Positions 37,853 through 46,204 of a stretch of 64,000 bases of DNA are shown here, piece by piece. This DNA comes from DOZZ01 sp963792655 (GTDB taxonomy: Bacteria > Acidobacteriota > Terriglobia > Bryobacterales > Bryobacteraceae): NCBI GenBank assembly GCA_963792655.1, contig CAWBWU010000003.1:310001-374000 (forward strand). The letters run 5' to 3'. The notes under the pieces were generated by a model. The model saw nothing but the letters and a program-made list of their open reading frames with translations. It did no database searches and had not been told where the DNA came from. The position numbers and the translations under genes are program-made. The stretch's first letter is position 1; every line of letters begins with the position of its first letter.

Positions 37853-37939
37853 TCGACGAGCACCCGCATACGTGCCGCGCGCGTGAGCAAGCGGGATTTC
37901 ACTTGAAGAGTAGTGCCTAGCGCATGAGCCCGGCCTAGT

Positions 37940-39031
37940 ATGCTAGACCGCATGATTCGCCTTCTGCTCGGCCTTATGTTGTGCGTCGCGCCCGCTCTTG
38001 CTCAAGCTCCCGAACCACCGCTGCGCGTCGCAATCGCAGGACTGGTGCACGGCCACGTCGATGGATTCTTCCGCGGCGCGGTGAAGCGTACCGACGTGCA
38101 GATCGTAGGAATCTTTGATCCCGACACTTCGCTGCAGGCTCAGTACGGAAAGAAATACGGCTTCAAACCGGAATTGTTCTTCACTGATCTGGGCGCCATG
38201 CTCGATCGTGTCAAGCCAGAGGCGGTTGCTTCGTTCACCAACACCTTTGACCATCCGGCTGTCGTCGAAGCTGCTGCGAAGCGGCACATCGACGTGATGA
38301 TGGAGAAGCCTCTCGCCGTCAGTAACGAGCACGCACGCCGCATCCAGAAGGCTGCGGCATCCGGCGCGATCAACGTCATCGTGAACTACGAGACCACCTG
38401 GTATCGAAGCCATGCCGAACTTCGCCGCTTCCTCGCCAACCAGGGCGAGATACGCCGGATGGTTGCGATGGACGGCCACAACGGGCCGAAAGAAATCAAC
38501 GTTGGCCCGGAGTTTCTCGGCTGGTTGACGGACCCTGCCAAAAATGGCGCCGGCGCGCTTTTCGACTTTGGCTGCTACGGCGCCAACCTGATGACATGGA
38601 TGATGAATAACCAGCGGCCCATCGCCGTCACTGCGATTACGCAAACCGAAAAGCCCGCCATCTACGCGCGCGTGGATGACGAGGCAACCGTGTTGGTGCA
38701 ATATCCAAAAGCGCAGGGGGTCATTCAGGCTTCATGGAACTGGCCGTTCTCGCGGAAGGACTTCGAGGTGTACACGGCGCACGGGTCTGCCGTCGCTACT
38801 GGCGGCGATGTGCTGCACACGCGCGGCGAGGGCGATGCGAAGGAAACGCTGCACAACTCACCCGCACTGCCTGCTGATGAAACGGATTCGATCTCTTATT
38901 TACGAGCCGTCGCCCACAAACGCATCAAGCCGGCAGGACTGTCTTCGCTCGAGAACAACATGATCGTAGTTGAAATACTCAGCGCCGCCCGTGAATCTGC
39001 AAAGACAGGCAAAACGGTACGTCTGCAATAA
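37940..39031 (+). CDS. Secreted Gfo/Idh/MocA-type oxidoreductase
   Basis: 363 aa with a signal peptide (MIRLLLGLMLCVAPALAQA; either the ATG at 37940 or at 37952 may be used). Then a Rossmann domain LRVAIAGLVHGHVDGFFRG, a DxxEKPLA-like segment (MMEKPLAVS) and a GFO_IDH_MocA C-terminal domain (GALFDFGCYGANLMTWMM). The family uses NAD(P) in the cytoplasm, so export by Sec is unusual; secreted members occur in Acidobacteriota and Planctomycetota with cofactors bound before or by other routes. Substrate likely a sugar or cyclitol. Confidence 0.83.
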   Translation: MLDRMIRLLLGLMLCVAPALAQAPEPPLRVAIAGLVHGHVDGFFRGAVKRTDVQIVGIFDPDTSLQAQYGKKYGFKPELFFTDLGAMLDRVKPEAVASFTNTFDHPAVVEAAAKRHIDVMMEKPLAVSNEHARRIQKAAASGAINVIVNYETTWYRSHAELRRFLANQGEIRRMVAMDGHNGPKEINVGPEFLGWLTDPAKNGAGALFDFGCYGANLMTWMMNNQRPIAVTAITQTEKPAIYARVDDEATVLVQYPKAQGVIQASWNWPFSRKDFEVYTAHGSAVATGGDVLHTRGEGDAKETLHNSPALPADETDSISYLRAVAHKRIKPAGLSSLENNMIVVEILSAARESAKTGKTVRLQ

Positions 39032-39046
39032 ACACTTCCTTGCCTC

Positions 39047-39085
39047 TTGACAATTGTTCTATTTAACTAGTACATTAGTCATGTA
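39047..39085 (+). promoter_or_regulatory. gntR promoter with overlapping operator-like inverted repeat
   Basis: TTGACA at 39047-39052, spacer 18, then TACATT (39071-39076). TACAT (39071-39075) and ATGTA (39081-39085) form a perfect inverted repeat around TAGTC. It lies between the -10 region and the start codon, in the position expected for an autorepressor site. The predicted transcript start falls at or within a few bases of ATG 39086. Confidence 0.62.
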
Positions 39086-39472
39086 ATGCAATTCCGGCTC
39101 AGCCCTTCGAGCGGCGTTCCGATTTACCGCCAGATTATCGACCAGGTCATCGGCGGCGTGGCCTCGGGCAAACTGCGCAGCGGCGATCAGTTGCCCACGG
39201 TGCGGCAGGTTGCCGTCGATCTTTCTGTGAACCCGAACACCGTCGTGCGCGCCTATCGTGAACTGGAAATTCGCGGCCTGCTCGAAACGCAACAAGGTAG
39301 CGGCACCTTCATCAGCGACAAGAAGGTCGAACAGAACGACCGCGAACGCGAGGAGAGACTCGAACAGCTTGCGACTGAGTTCGTAACTCGCGCCGGCGCC
39401 GAAGGCTTCACGATCAGCGAGCTGGTGGAGGTCTTGAATGCTCAACAGAACCATACAAAGAAGAGGAGATGA
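39086..39472 (+). CDS. GntR-family regulator, YtrA-like
   Basis: 128 aa: a winged helix (GVPIYRQIIDQVIGGVASGK, LPTVRQVAVDLSVNPNTVVRAYRELE, then LLETQQGSGTFIS) and a short C-terminal helical region, lacking the large effector domain; this is the YtrA subfamily. It probably represses its own operon through the inverted repeat at its start. The slipin gene follows four bases after the stop. The start has no visible ribosome site, consistent with leaderless initiation. Confidence 0.9.
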   Translation: MQFRLSPSSGVPIYRQIIDQVIGGVASGKLRSGDQLPTVRQVAVDLSVNPNTVVRAYRELEIRGLLETQQGSGTFISDKKVEQNDREREERLEQLATEFVTRAGAEGFTISELVEVLNAQQNHTKKRR

Positions 39473-39476
39473 TTCC

Positions 39477-40349
39477 ATGTGGAAGCAACCAGGTGTGAAT
39501 TTCAGCGGAGTGGCCGTGGCGCTGTGCGCGATCTGCTTCCTCGCGGGCGCGGCCGGTATCGCGCTGACCGGCAGTCCGGTGGTGCTCGGCATCGGCGTGC
39601 TCGCCGGCGTGTACCTACTGCTGTCGATCAAAGTTGCGGATCAGTGGGAAAAGGTCGCGGTGCTGCGCCTGGGCCGTTACGCGGGTCTGCGCGGGCCGGG
39701 GCTGTTTCATGTCGTTCCGATCCTGGACCGGCTCAGCCCATTCGTTGACCAGCGCGTGCGCGTCGCGAGCGTGACAGCCGAGTCCACACTGACGCGCGAC
39801 ACGGTTCCGGTGAACGTAGACGCGATCGTGTTCTGGCTCGTTTGGAACGCCGAGAAATCGATCCTCGAGGTGGAAGATTTCGTGCAAGCCATCATGCAAA
39901 GTGCGCAGACAGCGCTGCGCGAATCAATTGGGCGGCATCAACTCGCGCAGATGATCACCGAGCGCGAGTCGATGGGGCACGAACTCCAGCGCATTCTGGA
40001 TGAGAAAACGAACCCCTGGGGCATCACCGTGCAGTCCGTAGAGATTCGCGATGTGCGCATCCCTCAGGCACTCGAAGATGCCATGTCACGCCAGGCGCAA
40101 GCCGAGCGCGAACGCCAGGCCCGTAACATCCTGGGTCAGGCAGAAGTAGAAATCGCCGAAAAGTTCACACAGGCCGCAGGGACGTATCAGTCGAATCCAG
40201 TGGCTCTGCATCTGCGCGCAATGAACATGTTGTACGAAGCCATCAAAGAACGCGGGTCCATGGTCATCGTCCCGTCGTCTGTAGTGGAAACAATGGGCCT
40301 CGGCGGCACGATGGCGATGGCAGCGTTGAACGGCGTCAAGCCGGAATAA
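39477..40349 (+). CDS. Slipin/stomatin (SPFH) membrane protein
   Basis: 290 aa from the ATG at 39477 with AGAGGAG upstream. Two hydrophobic N-terminal segments (about 8-30 and 33-50), then the SPFH domain (QWEKVAVLRLGRYAGLRGPG to VDAIVFWLVWNAEKSI), the coiled coil (QAQAERERQARNILGQAEVE) and a Gly/Met-rich end. SPFH proteins organise membrane microdomains and often scaffold proteases. Placement directly after gntR suggests control by a small-molecule or envelope-stress signal. Confidence 0.91.
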   Translation: MWKQPGVNFSGVAVALCAICFLAGAAGIALTGSPVVLGIGVLAGVYLLLSIKVADQWEKVAVLRLGRYAGLRGPGLFHVVPILDRLSPFVDQRVRVASVTAESTLTRDTVPVNVDAIVFWLVWNAEKSILEVEDFVQAIMQSAQTALRESIGRHQLAQMITERESMGHELQRILDEKTNPWGITVQSVEIRDVRIPQALEDAMSRQAQAERERQARNILGQAEVEIAEKFTQAAGTYQSNPVALHLRAMNMLYEAIKERGSMVIVPSSVVETMGLGGTMAMAALNGVKPE

Positions 40350-40438
40350 GCAACGTCGCGAAGCGGTAGACATCCTCGCGCTCCATTCGCGACACTAGCA
40401 ACGATGGAAGCACAGCCTCAGCTAAGCGCGAGCATTCG

Positions 40439-41846
40439 GTGACATTTGTGTTTCGAGGGCTCGCCCTCGCCGCCGTTTGCTGCGCGCTTGGCGCTGCGCA
40501 AGAAAATCCGCCTGCACAGGGCGGCGCCGTTCCCCGTCAGCAAGAGAATCAAACTCCAGACGAACCCGCGGCCCCCGAGCGCTGGAATATCTACTATCAG
40601 GCCACGGCTGTCGGCCAATACCACGGCCGGTTCCGCTCGCTTTATGAAGGCCCGAACAGCCTGCACGCGTACCCGGAGCGCGATGTCTCGCTAACGACCA
40701 CGTTGTTCTTCGGCTTCCGTCTGGGCGCCAATACGCAACTCTATTTCGATCCCGAGATTGCGGGCGGCAGAGGCTTCAGCGGCGTGACCGGTTTGGCGAA
40801 CTTCGCGAATGGAGAACTGCCGCGCGTCGCGTCGGCAACTCCGAAACCATACCTTGCAAGACTCTACGTACAGCACGACTTCGGCTGGGGCGGCGAGACG
40901 GAATCTTCCGAGAGCGAAGAGAATCAGCTTGCGGGCACACGGCCGATGAATCGCTACACCGTCATCCTGGGGCGCTTCACCGTAACCGATTTCTTCGACA
41001 ACAACCGCTACTCGCACGATCCGCGCACGCAGTTCCTTGGCTGGGGCGTGATGTACAACGGCGCGTGGGATTATCCGGCAGATACGCGCGGCTACACCTG
41101 GGGCGTGGTGCAAGAGGTGCATCTGAAGCACTGGTCGGTGCGCGCGGCGAGCGTGGCTGAACCACGTGTCGCGAACGGTTTGCGCTTCGACCGGCGTTTG
41201 TTAGTAAACCGCGGCGACATGGCGGAAGGTGAAGTTCGTTATGAAGCCGCGCACCACCCCGGCGCTGTCCGCGTGCTTGGATTTTTGCTGCATACGTACT
41301 CGGGCCGTTACGGTGAAGCACTCCAATTGGCGCAGACGAGCGACACTACACCCGACCTGCATGCCACCGCGCGCAACGGCACATTGAAGTACGGCTATGG
41401 CGTCAATGCGGAGCAGGAGATCACCAAAGATCGTCGGCGTTTTCGGACGCATCGGTTGGAACGACGGCCAAACGGAAAGCTTCGCGTACACCGCGATTGA
41501 TCGTTTGCTCACCGCCGGTATCTCCGTAACCGGTACGCGCTGGCATCGGAAGCAGGACACAGCGGCGACGGAGATTACTTCGTCCGGCTTGTCGGCAGTG
41601 CATCGCCGCTACCTGGAGCGCGGCGGTCTGGACTTCATCATCGGTGATGGGCGGCTAAACTATGGGCGCGAGAACGTTTGGGAGAGCTACTATAGCGCCA
41701 AGCTCTTCAACGGTTTCTTCGCAACGTATGATCTGCAGCGTGCGGCGAACCCCGCATACAACAGAGACCGTGGGCCCATCTGGATCTCATCGCTGCGTTT
41801 TCACCTGGAGATTGGGCCCAGCACGCTGCACCACACGACTGACTAA
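40439..41846 (+). CDS. OprB-like carbohydrate porin, one apparent frameshift
   Basis: About 468 aa after repair. Signal peptide from a GTG start (ends CALGAAQEN), then a region with beta strands of the OprB type: RWNIYYQATAVGQYHGRF, GFRLGANTQLYFDPEIAGG, GRFTVTDFFDNNRYS and the end SSLRFHLEI. The frame shifts at about 41432 (extra C in AAAGATCGTC), where ITKD is followed by VGVFGRIGWNDG in the next frame; the repaired end is consistent with the family. Forms an outer-membrane channel for sugars. A nearby glycoside hydrolase supports a carbohydrate role. Confidence 0.84.
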
Positions 41847-41874
41847 CCGTTGAGATAAACTCGTGTGCGCTCGC

Positions 41875-43005
41875 ATGAGACGCCTCGTACTTCTCCTCGT
41901 TATCGCTTCAGCAGCGCTGGCGCAAGCCCGCTGGCCGGAATCAAAAGCTGCGGCGTGGTACGCCAAAGAGCCCTGGCTCGTGGGCAGTAACTACATTCCG
42001 GCGAACGCGATCAACGAACTGGAAATGTGGCAGGCCGATACATTCGATCCCAAGCGCATCGATCTCGAACTCGGCTGGGCCGAAGGTCTGGGAATGAACA
42101 CCATGCGCGTGTTCCTGCACGATCTGCTCTGGCAGCAGGATGCCGCCGGCTTTCAGAAACGAATGCGCACTTTCCTCGCGATTGCCGACAAGCATCACAT
42201 CAAGCCGATGTTCGTGTTGTTTGACTCCTGCTGGGATCCGAATCCGGTGCTGGGAAAGCAGCGCGCGCCCAGGCCCGGCGTTCATAATTCAGGTTGGCTG
42301 CAGAGCCCCGGCAGCGCAGCGTTGCAGGATCCGTCGCAGTACCCGCGGCTCGAAGCATACGTGAAGGGCGTCACCGGCGCGTTCGCACACGATCGCCGCA
42401 TTCTGGCGTGGGATGTCTGGAACGAGCCCGACAACATGAACGGTTCGAGTTACGGCAAAAGTGAGCCGCGCAATAAAGAAGAACTCGTCGCCCGTTTGTT
42501 GCCGCAAGTGTTCGCGTGGGCCCGCGCAGCCGGAGTCACACAGCCGCTGACGAGCGGTGTATGGAAAGGCGACTGGTCGTCTCTCGATAAGCTCAACCCG
42601 ATCGCGCGCATTCAGATCGAGCAGTCTGACGTGATCTCGTTCCACAACTACAACAAGGGCTCAGACTTCGAGAAGAGCATTGTGTCGCTCGAAGGCTACC
42701 ACCGCCCGATCCTCTGCACAGAGTACATGGCGCGCGGCAACAACAGCACGTTCGAGCAGAGCATGCCCATCGCGAAGAAATACAAAGTTGCCGCGATCAA
42801 CTGGGGATTTGTGCAGGGCAAGACGCAAACGCATCTGCCGTGGGATTCATGGCAGCATCCCTACACGGATCGTGAACCCGCAGTCTGGTTCCACGAAATC
42901 TTTCACACCGACGGAACCGCCTATCGGCCCGAGGAAGTTACGTTCATTCGTGAGATGACTGGCGTCAAAGCGAAAGCAAAGGCCAAAGCAGCGAGCGCGG
43001 AATAA
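41875..43005 (+). CDS. Secreted glycoside hydrolase, TIM-barrel (GH5-like)
   Basis: About 376 aa with a signal peptide (RRLVLLLVIASAALAQA). WDVWNEPDNMNG provides the acid/base Glu and ILCTEYMARG the nucleophile Glu; RVFLHDLLWQQD marks the first barrel strands. The last residues form an odd basic repeat (VKAKAKAKAAS) after the barrel. Start: the ATG at 41875 rather than the GTG at 41863. Substrate not assignable; it follows the porin directly and could act on the sugars it imports. Confidence 0.84.
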   Translation: MRRLVLLLVIASAALAQARWPESKAAAWYAKEPWLVGSNYIPANAINELEMWQADTFDPKRIDLELGWAEGLGMNTMRVFLHDLLWQQDAAGFQKRMRTFLAIADKHHIKPMFVLFDSCWDPNPVLGKQRAPRPGVHNSGWLQSPGSAALQDPSQYPRLEAYVKGVTGAFAHDRRILAWDVWNEPDNMNGSSYGKSEPRNKEELVARLLPQVFAWARAAGVTQPLTSGVWKGDWSSLDKLNPIARIQIEQSDVISFHNYNKGSDFEKSIVSLEGYHRPILCTEYMARGNNSTFEQSMPIAKKYKVAAINWGFVQGKTQTHLPWDSWQHPYTDREPAVWFHEIFHTDGTAYRPEEVTFIREMTGVKAKAKAKAASAE

Positions 43006-43010
43006 CGCAA

Positions 43011-43413
43011 CTACGCGATCACCGGTTCTGAGTTCTTCGCCGTCCAGCACTTTCTGGATGGCTTTCAGCAGTGTTGGCGGAACGAACGGCTTACGGAGAA
43101 AAGCGTCGGGCCGGTTCCCACCGATGATGGCGTTGTCCATCTCGCCCGACATCACCACAATCTTCACCTCGGGCCGCATGCGCCTGACGCGTTCTGCCAA
43201 TTCAATGCCATCCATCTCCGGCATTCGCACGTTGGTGATCAGCAGTCCGATCGGGTCCTGATACTTCTGACAGATCTCGAAAGCTTCACGGCCGTTGCTT
43301 GCCTCGATCACCGCGTACCCTTCACGCGTGAGCATGGTACGGACCAGATTGCGAATTACGACTTCATCTTCAGCCAGAAGAATCACCGTTTCGGCTGGAA
43401 TGTGTTTACTCAT
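43011..43413 (-). CDS. Single-domain response-regulator-like receiver with Asn at the phosphorylation site; possible frameshift at its end
   Basis: About 133 aa (repaired). The receiver fold is clear: acidic pair AEDE (15-17), LLITNVRMPEMDG with Asn61 in the place of the usual phospho-acceptor Asp, VVMSGE (Thr/Ser switch residue) and FLRKPF (Lys). The open frame continues to 42847 inside the glycosidase gene; removing one base at about 43035 gives an end ...NSEPVIA and a stop at 43011 that avoids the overlap, so I prefer the repaired form. Without the Asp, canonical aspartyl phosphorylation is not possible; it may be a pseudo-receiver. Confidence 0.75.
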
Positions 43414-43472
43414 GAGCAGGTTTCATTATCAGCGAGGTGAATGGGACCGCGTGTTATCCTGCGCGTGCATCG

Positions 43473-45327
43473 ATGCACATCCCTGACGGGTATCTCAGTC
43501 CCTCGACGTGCGCCGTCATGTACGCTTCCGCCTCGCCCTTCTGGTATGTCGCGCTGCGCCGTGTACGACGCGAGTTCGACACCCGCATGATCCCTCTGCT
43601 TTCGGTGTTTGCCGCGTTCTCGTTTGTCGTGATGATGTTCAATCTGCCGCTGCCCGGGGGCACTACCGGGACATGCAGTCGGCATGGGCATTGCGGCGAT
43701 TGTGTTGGGCCCATCCGCAGCCATGCTGGCGATCTCGGCAGCGCTCGTGATTCAGGCGTTCCTGTTCGGCGATGGCGGCATCACGGCGCTCGGCGCGAAC
43801 TGTTTCAACATGGCCATCGCGGGGTCGCTCGTGGCGTACTTCACCTATCGTGTGATTGCACGCGGCGCGCCGATCGTGTCGCAGCGCAGAGTATTGGCCG
43901 CCGGTATCGCCGGTTATGTGGCGATCAACACGTCGGCTCTGCTCGCCGCGATCGAGTTCGGCGTGCAGCCGCTGTGGTTCCACGATGCCGCGGGCGCGCC
44001 TCTTTACGCGCCGTATCCTCTGCATATCGCCATCCCGGCGATGATGATCGGGCATCTCACGTTTGCGGGGCTTGCTGAGTTGATTGTGACCGCAGGCATC
44101 GTTGCGTACTTTCAGCGCAGCGAACCGGCATTGTTGCGCACCACTGCTCCACATGTTTCCTCGGGCAACGGACTTGAGCCCACCGCATCGCTCGCGAGTT
44201 TTCGAAAGCTTTGGGTGGCTCTGGCTATCGTACTTATCCTGACGCCGCTCGGCATCGTGGCAGCGGGCAGTGCGTGGGGCGAGTGGAGCGCGCGCGATTT
44301 CGCGGATGCCAGCGGACGCTCGCGCATTGCCGCAGCATCCGGCAATCACGAAGCGCCGGTGCATGCGCCCGCGGGGCTCGAGCGTTTATCTTCCATCTGG
44401 TCAGCGCCACTCTCGGGCTATGCTCCGGCATTGATTCGTAGCGCGCCGTTCGGCTATTTAGCGTCGGCGGCAGTGGGCACGGGGCTGTTGATGCTCGCAG
44501 GGCTCGTGCTGCAGCGGGTTGTGCCTGAGCGCGTGCGTTCGTTGCACCCGATGGGTGACCGCAAACGCAGTTTTGTCGAGAGAACGATCGTTTCGATTTC
44601 CAGCAAACTGGAGCATGCTTTCGCTGCGGAAAAGACCGCCCATGCCAATGGTCTGCTGCAGCGTCTGGATGCGCGCGTGAAACTGGCCGCCATCGCTCTG
44701 TTACTGATCGCGACCGTCGCCGCTCACCGGATCGAGTCAGTCGCCATTCTGTTCGCCATCGCTTCCGCTCTTGCGTTGTTTTCGCACATTGCACTGCGCA
44801 CGCTCGCACTTCGGGTGTGGCTGGCCGTGCTGTTGTTCACCGGCTCCATCGCGCTGCCGGCCGTGTTCCTCACAGCGGGTGGATGGCATGCGGCACTGTT
44901 GTTACTCCTGCGGGCAGAGACTGCAGCGACACTGGCCATTGCGTTAGTTCTGTGCACCGTATGGGCCCACTTGTTGCGAGCGCTCCGCGTTTTTCGCGTG
45001 CCCGTGACGGCTGTCGTGATCCTGGGCATGACGTACCGCTACATCTTTCTCTTTCTGCAACTCGCGCGCGAAATGTTCGAGGCTCGCCAGACGCGGCTGG
45101 TCGGTGTACTTGCGCCTGACGAGAGCCGCCGCCTGGTCGCGGCCAACGTCGGTGTGCTGCTCTCGCGCAGCATCGAACTTACTCAGGATGTTCATCTTGC
45201 CATGCGCGCGCGTGGTTTTCGCGGCGAAGTCTACCTGCTCGATGAGCGTCCGGTTCGTGCGGCTGCATGGCTGCCCGCCGCGTGCGCCGGCATCGTCGCC
45301 ACCGCGCTCATCTACTGGGGCCGTTAG
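43473..45327 (+). CDS. CbiM-PDGLE-CbiQ fusion (Co/Ni ECF transporter), one apparent frameshift
   Basis: About 617 aa after repair of an extra A at about 43671. Parts in order: CbiM substrate-binding membrane protein (MHIPDGYLSPSTCAVMY at the N-terminus, the invariant His/Asp metal site), with GMGIAAIVLGPSAAMLA and further helices; a PDGLE domain (FRKLWVALAIVLILTPLG and GYLASAAVGTGLLMLAGL); then CbiQ (RKRSFVERTIVSISSKLEH through GMTYRYIFLFLQL and ELTQDVHLAMRARGF). No stop separates PDGLE from CbiQ. An ATG at 44551 (MGDRKRSF) would give a normal 258 aa CbiQ, so fusion versus separate genes needs checking. CbiO follows three bases later. Confidence 0.86.
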
Positions 45328-45330
45328 CCA

Positions 45331-46125
45331 GTGCTGGCTTTCGAAGTACGCAACGTCTCTTTCCTCTATCAGCAGCAGGCCGCGCTTAAATCCATTTCGC
45401 TCGATATCGCGACGGGCGAGCGCGTGGCATTGCTGGGCGCGAATGGCTCAGGAAAATCAACCTTGCTTCGTTTGCTGGCCGGCCTCAGCTTTCCGAGCTC
45501 CGGCGACATCCTTTACCAGGCCGCACCACTTACGGCTGCACGTTTGAATCGCGAAGATTTCTTCTTCGACTTCCGCCGCCGTGTTGGCGTAGTCTTCCAG
45601 AATCCCGACGTTCAACTCTTCAACCCCACGGTGTTTGATGAGCTCGCCTTCGGGCCGTTGCAACTACGCTGGCCGGCGGAACGCATCCGGGCACGCGTCG
45701 AAGAAACGCTCGCCACACTGCGCATTGCCCACCTGCGCGATCGCGCGCCGCACCGGCTTTCAGGCGGCGAGAAGAAGCGTGTGGCGCTCGCCTCTGTGCT
45801 TGTGCTCGATCCCGAAGTGCTGCTGCTCGACGAGCCTTCGGCAGCGCTCGACCCCGCGAGCCAGACGCAGATCGTTGAATTTCTGGTGAGCTGGGGCAAG
45901 GGTGCGAAGACGGTGATCACTGCCACGCACGATCTCGATACGCTCGAAGAGATTGCCGATAGATGCTACGTTTTCTCTGAAGGGGAAGTAGCGGCAGTTG
46001 GCACGCCGCTGGAAATTCTGCACGATGTAGCCCTGCTCGAGCGTACCGGCCTGATTCGCGCACATCCACACACCCATGCGCCCGGCACTGCGCCGCACGG
46101 GCATGTGCATCGAGGCAACAAGTAG
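45331..46125 (+). CDS. cbiO: Cobalt/nickel ECF transporter ATPase CbiO with a His-rich tail
   Basis: 264 aa. Walker A GANGSGKST, Q-loop FQNPD, signature LSGGEKKRVALAS, Walker B VLLLDEPSAALD and the H-loop ATHDLDTLE. The C-terminal 20 residues are His-rich (HPHTHAP then HGHVH), a typical metal-binding composition. It starts at GTG just after the CbiQ stop. With the preceding fusion it forms an ABC importer of Co2+ or Ni2+ for cofactor synthesis; the specific metal is not decided. No cobalamin or NiCo riboswitch is recognised upstream. Confidence 0.92.
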   Translation: MLAFEVRNVSFLYQQQAALKSISLDIATGERVALLGANGSGKSTLLRLLAGLSFPSSGDILYQAAPLTAARLNREDFFFDFRRRVGVVFQNPDVQLFNPTVFDELAFGPLQLRWPAERIRARVEETLATLRIAHLRDRAPHRLSGGEKKRVALASVLVLDPEVLLLDEPSAALDPASQTQIVEFLVSWGKGAKTVITATHDLDTLEEIADRCYVFSEGEVAAVGTPLEILHDVALLERTGLIRAHPHTHAPGTAPHGHVHRGNK

Positions 46126-46204
46126 ACCCAACCCGATTCGTGCAGCACCTGCTCTCAACGCATGCACTCCCTAACGGTCGCGCCCCTGAATCAGTGTTCA
46201 GGTT

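Noticed and set aside
42847..43010. Extension of the receiver protein by 55 residues into the glycosidase gene
   Set aside because: The extra part is antisense to the glycosidase C-terminus and not like any receiver partner domain; a one-base repair gives a natural end at 43011.
43413..43473. Cobalamin or NiCo riboswitch in front of cbiM
   Set aside because: Only 60 bases separate the receiver start from cbiM, too short for a cobalamin element, and the conserved NiCo core was not seen.
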